Source: Novipirellula caenicola (GTDB lineage Bacteria; Planctomycetota; Planctomycetia; Pirellulales; Pirellulaceae). From it: 64,000 nucleotides of DNA. This document shows positions 37,015 through 45,922 of this stretch, in pieces. The stretch lies in assembly GCF_039545035.1 (NCBI RefSeq), contig NZ_BAABRO010000005.1:124001-188000 (forward strand), read 5' to 3'. The stretch's first letter is position 1. Each line of letters begins with the position of its first letter. The notes beneath the pieces are model-generated. The model had not been told where the DNA came from. It saw only the letters and a list, made by a program, of their open reading frames with translations, and did not search any database. The translations under genes were made by a program, and so were the position numbers.

Positions 37015-37571
37015 ACTCCAAACCCCATTCGCACCGAATCGACGTACGGACCGCGGTCGATGGCGACACCGCAGAGTTGGCGGGCTTGTTTCGAGATCAG
37101 GCCGAATACCAGCAACAATTATCACCCCACTTTGAAATCATCGAAGGCTTTGACTGGTCGACACTGGTTTCAAAAAAACTTAAGCAACACGAATCCGCAA
37201 TCTTTGTGTGTCAATGCGATCAGACGATTGTCGGCTATATCAGCGTACGTCATATGCGGCGGAACGGTGGCCGATCAAAACGAGATTTGCGTGGTTGGAT
37301 CCATCAATGGATAAGGTCGCGTCCGAATCGACCGATCACGCCGATCCAAGCTCGCAATTACGGTTTTGTCGAAGACTGGTATGTCGCCGCCGATTGGCGG
37401 CAACAAGGGATCGGCCGCAGGCTTTGGGAAGCGGCAAGAAAATGGTTCGAGCAGCGAGAGACCAAGGAGATTGATACGACAATCTGGGTCGATAACGAGC
37501 CGTCCATCCAGGTTTTTGAGCATCTGGGCTTTGCCCCCGTTCGTGTAATGATGCGTAAATCGTTGACCTAG
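37008..37571 (+). CDS. GNAT family N-acetyltransferase
   Basis: A 187-residue acetyltransferase. The acetyl-CoA binding loop RQQGIGRRLWEAARKWF (Q/RxxGxG/A) and the end WVDNEPSIQVFEHLGFAPV are canonical GNAT motifs A and B, and GYISVRHM is the first beta strand. It starts at a TTG inside the last codons of the PqqD gene (seven-base overlap), so it is translationally coupled and part of the operon. GNAT enzymes in RiPP clusters can acetylate the product as a modification or for self-protection; which applies here is not known. It is the last gene of the operon and is followed by REP array 2. Confidence 0.85.
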   Translation: MLNSKPHSHRIDVRTAVDGDTAELAGLFRDQAEYQQQLSPHFEIIEGFDWSTLVSKKLKQHESAIFVCQCDQTIVGYISVRHMRRNGGRSKRDLRGWIHQWIRSRPNRPITPIQARNYGFVEDWYVAADWRQQGIGRRLWEAARKWFEQRETKEIDTTIWVDNEPSIQVFEHLGFAPVRVMMRKSLT

Positions 37572-37599
37572 GATTGAACTTGCAAGACTCCCACTGCAA

Positions 37600-38070
37600 G
37601 GAAAAACGTCTCGGCAGTTGGACACCCAGAGGGACGTGTAGCCACGTCCTCGACGACCCCTCGTAGTGGATCTTGCTAAAGATCCCGGCCGCCACCGACA
37701 CGGGGAAAAACGTTCCGGCAATTGGATACCCAGCGGGACGTGTAGCCACGTCCACTACGACCCCTCGTAGTGGATCTTGCTAAAGATCCCAACCGCCACC
37801 GACGCGGAGAAAAACGTTCCGGCAGTTGGATACCCAGCAGGACGTGTAGCCACGTCCACGACGACCCTCCGTAGTGGATCTTGCTAAAGATCCCGACCGC
37901 CACCGACACGGAGGAAAAACGTCCCGGCAGTTGGATACCCAGCAGAACGTGTAGCCACGTCCACTACGCTCCGCCGTAGTGGATCTTGCTAAAGATCCCA
38001 ACCGCCACCGATGCAGGAAAAACGTCTCGGCAGTTGGACACCCAGAGGGACGTGTAGCCACGTCCACGAC
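37600..38070. repeat. Array 2 of REP-like paired inverted repeats (~104 bp units)
   Basis: A half unit at 37600-37653 is followed by full units starting at 37663, 37767, 37871 and 37976. The end hairpins are the same as in array 1 (GGATCTTGCTAAAGATCC and GGACGTGTAGCCACGTCC) and the centres are nearly identical to array 1. The last unit ends with a changed end (CCACGAC) and the flanking DNA (AATAGTGGCCACGCTCACGA) looks like decayed repeat. It lies just after the RiPP-like operon and 134 bases before the RAYT gene. Confidence 0.9.
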
Positions 38071-38203
38071 GAATAGTGGCCACGCTCACGACGAATATTC
38101 GTAGAGATTTTGTCAAAGATCCTTCAATTGACGCCAGAAAAAATTCTATGATGCAAGTTACGAACGTATCGCTTCGCCTACGGCTCAAAAGAAGACCATT
38201 GCA

Positions 38204-38782
38204 ATGTCCAAACGCGATCACTTGCATCGGCTTGCGGCTCACTACTATCAAGCGGATGCAGCGGTCCATTGGTCCGTCACGATTCTCGAACGTCGCCAAG
38301 GATGGCTTTCCGTCTCGTTTCTCTATCGTTTTCGCGAACTCATGACGCATACCGTGTTTCGCTACGGATTGGTGTGTCCCATTTTTTGCCTGATGCCCGA
38401 TCATTTCCACATGGTGTGGATGGGACTTTGCTCGGGGAGCGATCAGTTGCTCGCGATGAAGCATTTTAGAAAAACGGTCAATGATTCGCTGAAACGAATT
38501 GGTTTTCAGCTACAAGATCAAAGTTACGATCATGTCTTCAAAGAAGACGAACGACGTGAGGAAGAATTCCGTAACGCGTGCGAGTACATCGCTCGAAATC
38601 CCGAGCGTGCTGGGTTGGTGGATGTCGATGAATTCGCCAAGTACAAGTTTTCGGGCTGCGTTGTCCCGGGCTATCCCGAGCTACGGGTGTTCGATACGGA
38701 CTTTTGGGATCGGTTCGACCACGTGATCTCGTTCCTTCGTAAACGAGGCTTGATGCAGGTGGGACAGAGCGGACCGGGATGA
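38204..38782 (+). CDS. REP-associated tyrosine transposase (RAYT)
   Basis: A 192-residue HUH-type transposase that is apparently intact. The HUH motif is H67-F-H69 in CLMPDHFHMVW and the catalytic Tyr is Y128 in EYIARNPERAGLV, the RAYT/TnpA-REP signature; the rest of the Transposase_17 domain is continuous. RAYTs are thought to mobilise or amplify REP sequences flanking their genes, and here the gene sits between REP array 2 and array 3, both ends marked by the same hairpins. No terminal inverted repeat of an ordinary insertion sequence is seen. Start ATG 38204 gives MSKRDHLHRL. Confidence 0.9.
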   Translation: MSKRDHLHRLAAHYYQADAAVHWSVTILERRQGWLSVSFLYRFRELMTHTVFRYGLVCPIFCLMPDHFHMVWMGLCSGSDQLLAMKHFRKTVNDSLKRIGFQLQDQSYDHVFKEDERREEEFRNACEYIARNPERAGLVDVDEFAKYKFSGCVVPGYPELRVFDTDFWDRFDHVISFLRKRGLMQVGQSGPG

Positions 38783-38817
38783 CGAGCACGCTGAGAATGC
38801 GGAGTTCAGGGGAGTGC

Positions 38818-39310
38818 GTAGTGGATCTTGCTAAAGATCCTGGCCGCTGAGACGGGAAACGTCTGGGACGATTGGGATGTGCGAAGGGACGTGTAGCCAC
38901 GTCCACTACAGGGGTGCGTCGTGGATTCTGCTAAAGATCCCGACCGATGAAACGGGAAACGGCTGGGACGATCGGGGTGCGTGCAGGGACGTGTAGCCAC
39001 GTCCACTACAGGGATGCGTCGTGGATCTTGCTAAAGATCCTGACCGCTGAAACGGGGAACGGCTGGGACGATCGGGATGTGCGAAGGGACGTGTAGCCAC
39101 GTCCACTACAAGGGTGCGTCGTGGATCTTGCTAAAGATCCCGGCCGCTGAGACGGGAAACGTCTGGGACGATCGGGATGCGTAAAGGGACGTGTAGCCAC
39201 GTCCACTACAAGGAGTGCGTAGTGGATCTTGCTAAAGATCCCGTCCGCTGAGACAGGAAACGTCTGGGACGATCGGGATGCGTGAGGGGACTTGTAGCCA
39301 CGTCCACTAC
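38818..39310. repeat. Array 3 of REP-like paired inverted repeats (100 bp units)
   Basis: Five units start at 38818, 38918, 39018, 39118 and 39219, so the period is 100-101 bases. The end hairpins match arrays 1 and 2, but the centre is different (CCGCTGAGACGGGAAACG and GGGACGATCGGGATG rather than CCGCCACCGACGCGG and CGGCAGTTGGATACC). The first residue block varies between GTAGTGG and GTCGTGG, while the right end is constant CCACTAC. It lies 35 bases after the RAYT stop, and ~120 bases of unassigned DNA follow before the aldo/keto reductase. Confidence 0.9.
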
Positions 39311-39428
39311 GGGATCGATACTCGCTGAGCGGGGGGCGATGGTGGATTGTCCTTCGAGCCTCCGCTAGATTGTGCGAACCACGTCACGCCTGTCTTAAAG
39401 CCCTGCCACGCGAATCTACGGAAACATC

Positions 39429-40406
39429 ATGGAATCAATCCAATTAAAAAGCGGACGCTCCGTCCCTAAGATCGGACTTGGACTTTGGAAGATCGACCAA
39501 GCCGAAACCGCTGAGGTGGTGCAAGCAGCGATCGATTGCGGCTACCGACATTTCGATTCCGCCTGTGACTATGGCAACGAAGTCGAAGCGGGCAACGGAC
39601 TGAGTCAAGCAATGCGTGATGGCAAAGTCACGCGTGAGGATCTTTGGATCACTTCAAAGCTGTGGAACACCTACCATCGCCCCGAACATGTGCGTCCCGC
39701 GCTCGAAAAGACACTCGCCGATTTGCAACTCGACTACCTCGACTTGTATCTGATCCACTTTCCGATCTCGCAGCAGTTTGTCCCGTTTGACCAGCATTAT
39801 CCGCCAGGTTGGTTCGCGGACCCAAACGCGGAATCGCCAAAGATGGAACCGGACCATGTGCCGCTGATCGAAACCTGGCAAGCAATGACCGAATTGGTTT
39901 CCGCGGGCTTGGTTCGCGAGATCGGTGTTTGCAATTTTAATATTGCACTGATCCGAGAATTGATGAACCAAAGCGATACGCCACCGGCGATGCTGCAAGT
40001 CGAATTGCACCCGTACCTGACTCAACAAAAATTGCTGCGATTTTGCCGCGAGTCCGAGATCGCGGTGACCGCGTTTTCACCGCTTGGGGCTCAGTCGTAT
40101 TTCCAACTGAACATGGCCGAGTCGGGAGAAGCGGTGATCGAGCAAAACAAAATCAAAGAGATCGCGTCACATCACGATCGAACCCCGGCGCAAGTCGTGT
40201 TGCGTTGGGGAATCCAGCGTGGTACCGCGATCGTGCCCAAAACATCAAAGACCGAGCGATTGAAAGAGAACATCGCCCTGTTTGATTTCCAGTTAAGCGA
40301 CGCCGAAATGAAAACGATCGATGCGATGGACCGTCATCGTCGTTTCAACGATCCGGGTGATTTCTGTGAAGCTGCGTTCAATACTTTTTTCCCAATCTAC
40401 GAATAG
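39429..40406 (+). CDS. Aldo/keto reductase
   Basis: A 325-residue NADPH-dependent carbonyl reductase. The catalytic tetrad is complete: D43 and Y48 in FDSACDYGNE, K77 in WITSKLWN and H110 in DLYLIHFP. Further family blocks are VREIGVCNFN and VPKTSKTERLKENIALFDF (cofactor binding), and the start LKSGRSVPKIGLGLW. The sequence resembles xylose/aldose reductase types. It lies after REP array 3, 18 bases before a VOC-domain gene, so the two may be co-expressed. Confidence 0.92.
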   Translation: MESIQLKSGRSVPKIGLGLWKIDQAETAEVVQAAIDCGYRHFDSACDYGNEVEAGNGLSQAMRDGKVTREDLWITSKLWNTYHRPEHVRPALEKTLADLQLDYLDLYLIHFPISQQFVPFDQHYPPGWFADPNAESPKMEPDHVPLIETWQAMTELVSAGLVREIGVCNFNIALIRELMNQSDTPPAMLQVELHPYLTQQKLLRFCRESEIAVTAFSPLGAQSYFQLNMAESGEAVIEQNKIKEIASHHDRTPAQVVLRWGIQRGTAIVPKTSKTERLKENIALFDFQLSDAEMKTIDAMDRHRRFNDPGDFCEAAFNTFFPIYE

Positions 40407-40423
40407 CACCTGAGACCACGAAG

Positions 40424-40777
40424 ATGCATCAACACGAAAAATTGAACTACGTCGAATTCCCCTGCAAAGACCTTGCGGCCACCAAGGCGTTTTTTGGCAA
40501 AGCGTTTGGTTGGACGTTTGTGGATTACGGCCCGCAGTACAGTTCGTTTGCGGACGAGGGACTCGACGGCGGCTTCTTTCAATCAGATCAAGCCGCCACG
40601 ACCGCCAATGGCTCAGCACTGCTGGTTTTCTATAGTCAGAAGCTCGAAGAAACGCAGACCAAGGTCGAATCGGCTGGCGGGACGATTCTTAAGCCGATCT
40701 TTTCATTTCCCGGTGGACGCCGATTCCAGTTCACCGAACCAAGCGGCAACGAATTTGCCGTCTGGTCGGATCAATAG
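40424..40777 (+). CDS. VOC-superfamily (glyoxalase/bleomycin resistance-like) protein
   Basis: A 117-residue single VOC module: LNYVEFPCKDLAATKAFFGKAFGWTF, SSFADEGLDGGFF and the end ILKPIFSFPGGRRFQFTEPSGNEFAVW. These repeat the two beta-alpha-beta-beta-beta halves of the fold, and the ends carry residues that can bind a metal. No substrate can be named. It follows the aldo/keto reductase with a 17-base gap. Confidence 0.85.
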   Translation: MHQHEKLNYVEFPCKDLAATKAFFGKAFGWTFVDYGPQYSSFADEGLDGGFFQSDQAATTANGSALLVFYSQKLEETQTKVESAGGTILKPIFSFPGGRRFQFTEPSGNEFAVWSDQ

Positions 40778-41013
40778 CGGCGTGCGACTTGATGAGGCGA
40801 AACCAATCGGCGTTTTGACGGTTGAATCAGGGTGAGTGGATCGAGCGAGGTTTTGTCCATTTTTAAAAGGCGGCGATTTCGGCGTCATTGAAACATCACC
40901 GTGCAGGTTCCCTTGCTGGGTCGCCAAGATATGATGTAAACACGGTACAACGTTCGATTTGCGATCGACAGCCCACCTTTTTGCCGTCCTCCCACCCCAT
41001 TTTCGAGCCTGCA

Positions 41014-42156
41014 ATGCAGCCTTTTGACACCCAAAGCCGAACGCGTGTGGTTTTTGGCGCAGGAACGCTCTCACGACTCGGCGAATTAGCGAGCGAATTC
41101 CGCCCTAAAAGCGTGATGGTCGTCAGCGACGCTGGATTGATCAAAGCAGGCCATTTCGAACACGCCGTCGCCTCGCTTGAAGCGAGCGGTTTGAAGGTCG
41201 AATCGTTTCACGATTTCGCCGAAAACCCCACCTCGGACATGGTCGACGCCGGAGTCCGTCACGCGGCCAAGGTCAAACCCGACCTGCTGATTGGGCTCGG
41301 CGGTGGCAGCAGTATGGATTGCTGTAAAGGAATCAATTTCGTTTATTCATGCGGCGGGACGATTCACGATTACCAGGGGGTTGGCCGAGCGACCACCGAT
41401 CTATTGCCAATGATCGCCATCCCAACCACCTCGGGCACCGGCAGCGAAGCTCAATCGTTTGCGCTGATCAGCGACGCCAAAACGCATGTCAAAATGCCGT
41501 GCGGCGACCCTCGAGCGGCTTGCCGAATCGCGATCCTGGACCCCGATTTGACCATGACCCAGCCCCGATCGGTGACCGCATTGACGGGGATCGATGCGAT
41601 CTCGCACGCGATCGAAACCTACGTGACCAAACGTCGCAATCCGATGTCGACGACCTATTCGCGACGCGCGTTTGGACTGTTGGCACAAGGTTTTTCGCGG
41701 GTTTTGGCCGATCCGAATGATCGCGAGGCACGCAGCCAAATGCAGCTCGGGGCCCACTTTGCCGGCATGGCTATCGAAACCTCGATGCTCGGTGCCGCCC
41801 ATGCGACCGCAAATCCGCTGACCGCTCGGCATGACATCACGCATGGGCAAGCCGTCGGATTGATGTTGCCGGCGGTAATTCGGCTGAACGGGCTGGATCA
41901 TCCCGATTGGTATGCGGAACTGCTGCGAGAGATCGACCCAACCGCCTCCAACGAAAACGCTCCTGCACGGTTGGCCGACAAGGTCACCGAGTGGCTTCGT
42001 GACGCGGGGCTGGCCACGTCATTTGAACAGTTGTCGATCCCATCGTCCGAGATCGAAGCGTTGGCCGAAGAAGCACTCCAACAGTGGACCGGGACGTTCA
42101 ACCCCGTCCCGCTGGACCCCGAAAAAGCACGTGCACTCTACCACGCGGTCGCTTAG
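41014..42156 (+). CDS. Iron-containing alcohol dehydrogenase
   Basis: A ~380-residue group III alcohol dehydrogenase. The nucleotide site is GLGGGSSMDCCKGIN, and the metal region shows DAISHAIETYVTKRRNP and AAHATANPLTARHDITHGQAVGLMLP, the normal family pattern with one Asp and three His. PTTSGTGSEAQSFA is also diagnostic. ATG 41014 gives MQPFDTQSRTRVVFGAG, the usual family start; upstream in-frame codons at 40888 have no support. Substrate is unknown. It lies upstream of hisH with a 108-base gap, so it is probably a separate unit. Confidence 0.9.
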   Translation: MQPFDTQSRTRVVFGAGTLSRLGELASEFRPKSVMVVSDAGLIKAGHFEHAVASLEASGLKVESFHDFAENPTSDMVDAGVRHAAKVKPDLLIGLGGGSSMDCCKGINFVYSCGGTIHDYQGVGRATTDLLPMIAIPTTSGTGSEAQSFALISDAKTHVKMPCGDPRAACRIAILDPDLTMTQPRSVTALTGIDAISHAIETYVTKRRNPMSTTYSRRAFGLLAQGFSRVLADPNDREARSQMQLGAHFAGMAIETSMLGAAHATANPLTARHDITHGQAVGLMLPAVIRLNGLDHPDWYAELLREIDPTASNENAPARLADKVTEWLRDAGLATSFEQLSIPSSEIEALAEEALQQWTGTFNPVPLDPEKARALYHAVA

Positions 42157-42264
42157 GAATGTGAACCACAGGTTGCGAGAATACGTCCTCACCGATATTG
42201 TCGAGCACGCCTATTTTCGCACGGTTCTTTCACATTTCTTCCAAAAGTCATTGCCTGTACCACG

Positions 42265-42894
42265 ATGATCACCATTGTTGACTATCAGATGGGAAACCTC
42301 CGCAGCGTTCAAAAAGGAATTGAACGTGTCGGGGGCTCTGCACGAATCAGTTCCGATCCTCAAGAAATCGCTAACGCAGAGAAGCTGATCCTGCCGGGTG
42401 TCGGAGCCTTTGGGGATGCGATGACCGAGATCCGTCGCCGCGATTTGGCCGGCCCGATCCGCGATTTTATCGATTCCGGAAAGCCGTTCCTTGGCATCTG
42501 TCTGGGGCTGCAACTGCTGTTTGAACGGGGTTTCGAGCACGGTGAACACGAGGGACTTGGCGTGTTGAAGGGAGACGTGGTTCGATTTGAATTACCGTCG
42601 TCCTACAAAGTGCCCCACATGGGCTGGAACACGGTAACGCACCAAACCGAACCACCGCTGCTGAAGGACATCAGCCCCGAAGCCCACTTCTATTTCGTTC
42701 ACTCGTATTACGTGCGTCCGGCGGATCCAGCGGTGGTCGCACTGACGTGTGATTACGGCGGTCCGTTCTGTGCGATGGTTTGGCGAGACAACCTGTTCGC
42801 GACTCAGTTTCACCCCGAAAAAAGCCAAGCGGACGGCCTGAAATTGTTGTCGGCGTTTTCCAGCCTGCCGACTGGAAATGAGGTGACGGCGTGA
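42265..42894 (+). CDS. hisH: Imidazole glycerol phosphate synthase subunit HisH
   Basis: A 209-residue class I glutamine amidotransferase that feeds ammonia to HisF in histidine synthesis. The start [20 protein letters not shown], the nucleophile Cys in [19 protein letters not shown] and the His-Glu pair in [10 protein letters not shown] are all typical of HisH. No hisF or hisA is present in the window. The stop overlaps the next gene by four bases (GTGA), implying coupled translation. Confidence 0.94.
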   Translation: MITIVDYQMGNLRSVQKGIERVGGSARISSDPQEIANAEKLILPGVGAFGDAMTEIRRRDLAGPIRDFIDSGKPFLGICLGLQLLFERGFEHGEHEGLGVLKGDVVRFELPSSYKVPHMGWNTVTHQTEPPLLKDISPEAHFYFVHSYYVRPADPAVVALTCDYGGPFCAMVWRDNLFATQFHPEKSQADGLKLLSAFSSLPTGNEVTA

Positions 42895-43385
42895 CCTCCG
42901 CTCCTCTTGCCCTGACGTCCCCCGATGGATCGCTGCGAGTCGAATTCCGTTGGTGCGAAGACCGCTTCGTTCACCAGATCCTCGGCGGCGAAGCATCCAG
43001 CGACGAAAACGCTGTGATGGCCAGCGTCAACGGCACGGCCGACCAAGCGTGGCCTTGCTCACCGCCGATCCAACAACTTTCGCTCGAATCGCTACCGGTC
43101 GGTGATGCACTGCTGGGTGTCGGATCCGCTGGCGTCAGCCACTGGAGCGTCAGTGTGCATTGGCAGGAATCGGCCACCGAGCCCACGCTTTTCTTTGATT
43201 TCGCCTGTCGCTGTAAACAGACGCCCGAGTTTCTGGGCAGCACCTACCACACGAACCCGCGGTTCAAAATTGAGCCCGGCGACGGTTCTGAACTGAGCGT
43301 CGAAGGTGACCGAACGCTGATCCGTCCCGCTGCGGCCGACTCATCTGGCACCCTCCGCTGGACCTACTGCATTAAAGGATGCTAG
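42891..43385 (+). CDS. Hypothetical protein coupled to hisH
   Basis: A 164-residue acidic protein of unknown function. It begins at a GTG that overlaps the hisH stop. Visible features are a beta-rich composition ([47 protein letters not shown]) and no signal peptide or membrane helix. Pairing with hisH suggests a cytoplasmic role, but no motif supports a link to histidine synthesis. Confidence 0.65.
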   Translation: MTSAPLALTSPDGSLRVEFRWCEDRFVHQILGGEASSDENAVMASVNGTADQAWPCSPPIQQLSLESLPVGDALLGVGSAGVSHWSVSVHWQESATEPTLFFDFACRCKQTPEFLGSTYHTNPRFKIEPGDGSELSVEGDRTLIRPAAADSSGTLRWTYCIKGC

Positions 43386-43695
43386 CACACGCATTCTTCC
43401 TATCTTGCGAGCCTTCTCTACCTTGCCGAGCGATTTCTCCGCCGCATCTCGCTGTTGTAAATCGTGTGTGGCAGACGATTTAACATATCTACAAAAATAA
43501 AACTCTGGTGAAACTCGCCCCTTCGACCCTACGCCCCCCTTTCGCCCAATCGGCAAAGTTTGCATTTTCGTTGGCTCGTTGATTGGCTGAGATTCTGGGC
43601 ACGCTCGTATCGAACACCAAGACCGTGCCACTTTCTCGTTCGGCCAACGACTCTCGTCAAATGAAAGTTCTTGGTTCGTAGAAAAGGGAAGTAGT
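43386..43695. other. 310-base intergenic region before the CAP protein gene
   Basis: It contains an 8-base perfect inverted repeat TAAATCGT (43458-43465) and ACGATTTA (43475-43482) with a 9-base spacer, inside an A+T-rich patch, which could be a regulator site for the downstream secreted-protein gene. No RNA gene or coding frame is supported. Confidence 0.3.
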
Positions 43696-44292
43696 ATGCT
43701 TCGAATGCTGTCTGTGGCTTTGGCTGGACTGATGACCGCCAGTGCAATGTTGGCAACCAACGCGGCCGCCAACACCGTGGTACTGGCGTCCAACCAATAC
43801 GTGTGCCCGAAGTGCGGAAAGGTGCACTCGCACACCACCCCGCCTGCGTCGGTCACGCAAACTTCGTGGACAAACCCCACGGAAATCCAATCGTTGCCAG
43901 GGCAAATCGAGTCGGCACAAATTCAATCTGTGCCTGGGCAATCGTATTCCAGTACGATTCCAACATCGACGATTGCCCCCAGTGGTGGGACGTCCAACGT
44001 GTTGGCAACGCTGAACGCCCAGCGTGCTCGCAACGGAATTGGAACACTCGGCTTTGATCCGCAGTTGCAAGCGGTTGCCGAGCGACGTGCCGCACTGATG
44101 GCCTCGCAAGGCCTGAAGAATCATCCTCCAGGATCGTTTGCTCCTGGCAGGTACGAAGGGGTAGGATGGTCGAGTTCCTATTCGCCCTCAGGAGTATCGG
44201 CTTGCTTTACAAACGATCCACGCATGCGAGTCGCCGGCGCCGCGATGGCCACCGGTCGCGATGGCGTCTACTTCTGTGTCGTCTACCGCTAA
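43696..44292 (+). CDS. Secreted CAP-domain (SCP/PR1-like) protein
   Basis: A 198-residue protein with a signal peptide (LRMLSVALAGLMTASAMLATNAAA) and a CPKCGK knuckle, then a Ser/Thr/Gln-rich linker. The CAP domain follows at about residues 100-198: LATLNAQRARNGIGTLGFDPQLQAVAERRAALMASQGLKNH is the typical first half, and RVAGAAMATGRDGVYFCVVYR the end. The domain is shorter than usual, with a His in KNHPPG where CAP proteins have their active cavity. Function in bacteria is largely unknown. Confidence 0.8.
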   Translation: MLRMLSVALAGLMTASAMLATNAAANTVVLASNQYVCPKCGKVHSHTTPPASVTQTSWTNPTEIQSLPGQIESAQIQSVPGQSYSSTIPTSTIAPSGGTSNVLATLNAQRARNGIGTLGFDPQLQAVAERRAALMASQGLKNHPPGSFAPGRYEGVGWSSSYSPSGVSACFTNDPRMRVAGAAMATGRDGVYFCVVYR

Positions 44293-45254
44293 CATCACCC
44301 CGGCGCACTAACCAAGCAGGGTTAGCGTGTCGAGCCAACGTCTGCTCCGAGCCGCAGGGAACGCGGCTTGGACGAGGGCCGACGCTTCTCATCGCCGTCC
44401 TCGCCACGATCGCTGTGAACGTGATGGCAGGTGACGCAAGTGCACAGCAATCCATTGCACAGCCAACAATTGCACAGCCAACAATTGCACAGCCAACAAT
44501 TTCACAGCCAACAATTTCACAGCCAACAACGGCGCAGGAAAACATCGCCCCGAAGGTCCTCTCGGTTTCAGAAACTCAAGCCAAAGAGTCGCTGCAATGG
44601 CTTGCCACTCGAGCGATGCAAGAAGTTCCTGCGATCTACCAAGGCGACAAGGACTGGGGCGAAACAAAGGAAGTGTGGGCCGGTGTCCGAGCCAAATTCG
44701 ATGGGCTGAAACTCAAAACGCATCGACGGTTCAAAGAAGTAAACCACGGACGATGGATTCGCTACGAAATCAAGCTGCCCGAGGCAAACGCTGCGAATGC
44801 CGCCACCACTAAAATCAATTCGGCAACGCTTACGGACGAAGATCGATGGCGAATCGATTCCGTCACGGAAACCCCGATGCAGTTCACTGCTAAAGTGGAA
44901 CGTTGGAATCTGGGCATCAAACTCTACAGCGTCACTGTCACCGGGCGGATGCGAGTGCAACTGCAGTTAACTTCGACGATCGGACTGTATCTGGATTACA
45001 GCGAAATCCCTCCTGCCGTTGTGGCACAACCGGCAATCGAAGGCGCCAAGTTGACCCTGGCGTCCTTCGAGATCGATCGGGTCAGTAAAATCGGTGGTGA
45101 TGCGGCCGAAGTCTGGGGCGAAATCATGCAAGAGATCATTGTCCAACGATTTATCGAAAACCAGAACGATCAAATTGTGAACAAGCTAAATCGTGAAATT
45201 GAAAAACACCGAGCGGATCTACGATTTTCCTGGTCGATGCTGTTCGATCGCTAA
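44166..45254 (+). CDS. Secreted protein with pentapeptide IAQPT repeats (start uncertain)
   Basis: A hypothetical protein. The recognisable part begins around 44390 with a hydrophobic stretch (LLIAVLATIAVNVMAG) like a signal peptide, then five repeats of I(A/S)QPT encoded by the near-perfect 15-base repeat ATTGCACAGCCAACA at 44453-44527, then a ~250-residue globular part with no known domain. The only ATG giving this frame is at 44166, inside the 3' end of the CAP gene, and no ATG, GTG or TTG lies between 44292 and the signal peptide. In another frame, a GTG at about 44325 gives VSSQRLLRAAGNAAWTRAD, so a frameshift in the signal region is possible. Confidence 0.65.
   Translation: MVEFLFALRSIGLLYKRSTHASRRRRDGHRSRWRLLLCRLPLTSPRRTNQAGLACRANVCSEPQGTRLGRGPTLLIAVLATIAVNVMAGDASAQQSIAQPTIAQPTIAQPTISQPTISQPTTAQENIAPKVLSVSETQAKESLQWLATRAMQEVPAIYQGDKDWGETKEVWAGVRAKFDGLKLKTHRRFKEVNHGRWIRYEIKLPEANAANAATTKINSATLTDEDRWRIDSVTETPMQFTAKVERWNLGIKLYSVTVTGRMRVQLQLTSTIGLYLDYSEIPPAVVAQPAIEGAKLTLASFEIDRVSKIGGDAAEVWGEIMQEIIVQRFIENQNDQIVNKLNREIEKHRADLRFSWSMLFDR
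44453..44527. repeat. Tandem 15-base repeats in a coding sequence
   Basis: Five copies of a 15-base unit (ATTGCACAGCCAACA, changing to ATTTCACAGCCAACA in the last copies) encode IAQPT/ISQPT. The near-identity at DNA level suggests recent expansion; copy number may vary between strains. Confidence 0.8.
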
Positions 45255-45430
45255 GTGGGACCTTGACGTTTTGTTGACCGCATTCCGCCGGTAATACACG
45301 TCTGTCTCGCAATGACCATGGTTTCCCAATACTTTGAAATGTTCTTCGTCCGGGTAAACCAACGCCGACAATCGTTCTACAATCAATGGCCTCAGCGGTA
45401 CTGGCGTCCCAACTTTCATGGAACCGATAG

Positions 45431-45874
45431 ATGATGTTGCGTGCTTTTTGCGTTTTTCAGCTGTTAGCGACACTCTCCATTCTTGGTTGCTCGTCGAGAG
45501 AGTCCGCGACTTATCCGGTCTATGGTGTTGTGCGATTTCCCGATGGCAAATTGCTTCGCGAAGGGACAATCGAATTTGAAATTACGGGAGTCCCCAACCC
45601 GATCACCGCTACTGGTGAGATCGCACCCGACGGCAGTTTCTTTCTTGGCACCTACCAGATCGACGATGGTGCAGTCGCGGGCACCCACCGAGTGGTCGTG
45701 ATCGCCGACACAGTGATTGGCACCGGAGTCGAGCGTCCCGGACTGCTGCCCAAATCAATTTTGCATTCCAAATATCGCGACTTCAACACTTCGGATATCC
45801 TGGTCGAAGTACGCCCCACCACAAACAATCTTGTGATTGACGTCGAATACGCTCCGGCTGACGAAGCCGAATGA
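45431..45874 (+). CDS. Lipoprotein with carboxypeptidase-regulatory/transthyretin-like fold
   Basis: A 147-residue protein with a lipobox (LATLSILGCSS) for lipidation at Cys. The mature part (YPVYGVVRFPDGKLLREGTIEFEI, GSFFLGTYQIDDGAVAGTHRVVVIAD) follows the pattern of planctomycete transthyretin/CarboxypepD_reg-like lipoproteins, which are usually small beta-sandwiches of unknown role. It lies 48 bases upstream of the PQQ-like propeller gene on the same strand. Confidence 0.8.
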   Translation: MMLRAFCVFQLLATLSILGCSSRESATYPVYGVVRFPDGKLLREGTIEFEITGVPNPITATGEIAPDGSFFLGTYQIDDGAVAGTHRVVVIADTVIGTGVERPGLLPKSILHSKYRDFNTSDILVEVRPTTNNLVIDVEYAPADEAE

Positions 45875-45922
45875 CAACCCCACTCCGTTTCGAACTTTCC
45901 CCTCTCCTGAAACCAACTCACC

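Noticed and set aside
38204-38782. IS200-type insertion sequence rather than RAYT
   Set aside because: The protein has the RAYT spacing (HFH and EYIARNPxRAGLV) and is flanked by REP arrays, with no insertion-sequence ends visible.
38818-39310. Several ~66-residue minus-strand proteins in array 3
   Set aside because: They are frames produced by the 100-base repeat period (period close to a multiple of three plus one) and repeat the same sequence; no ribosome binding sites.
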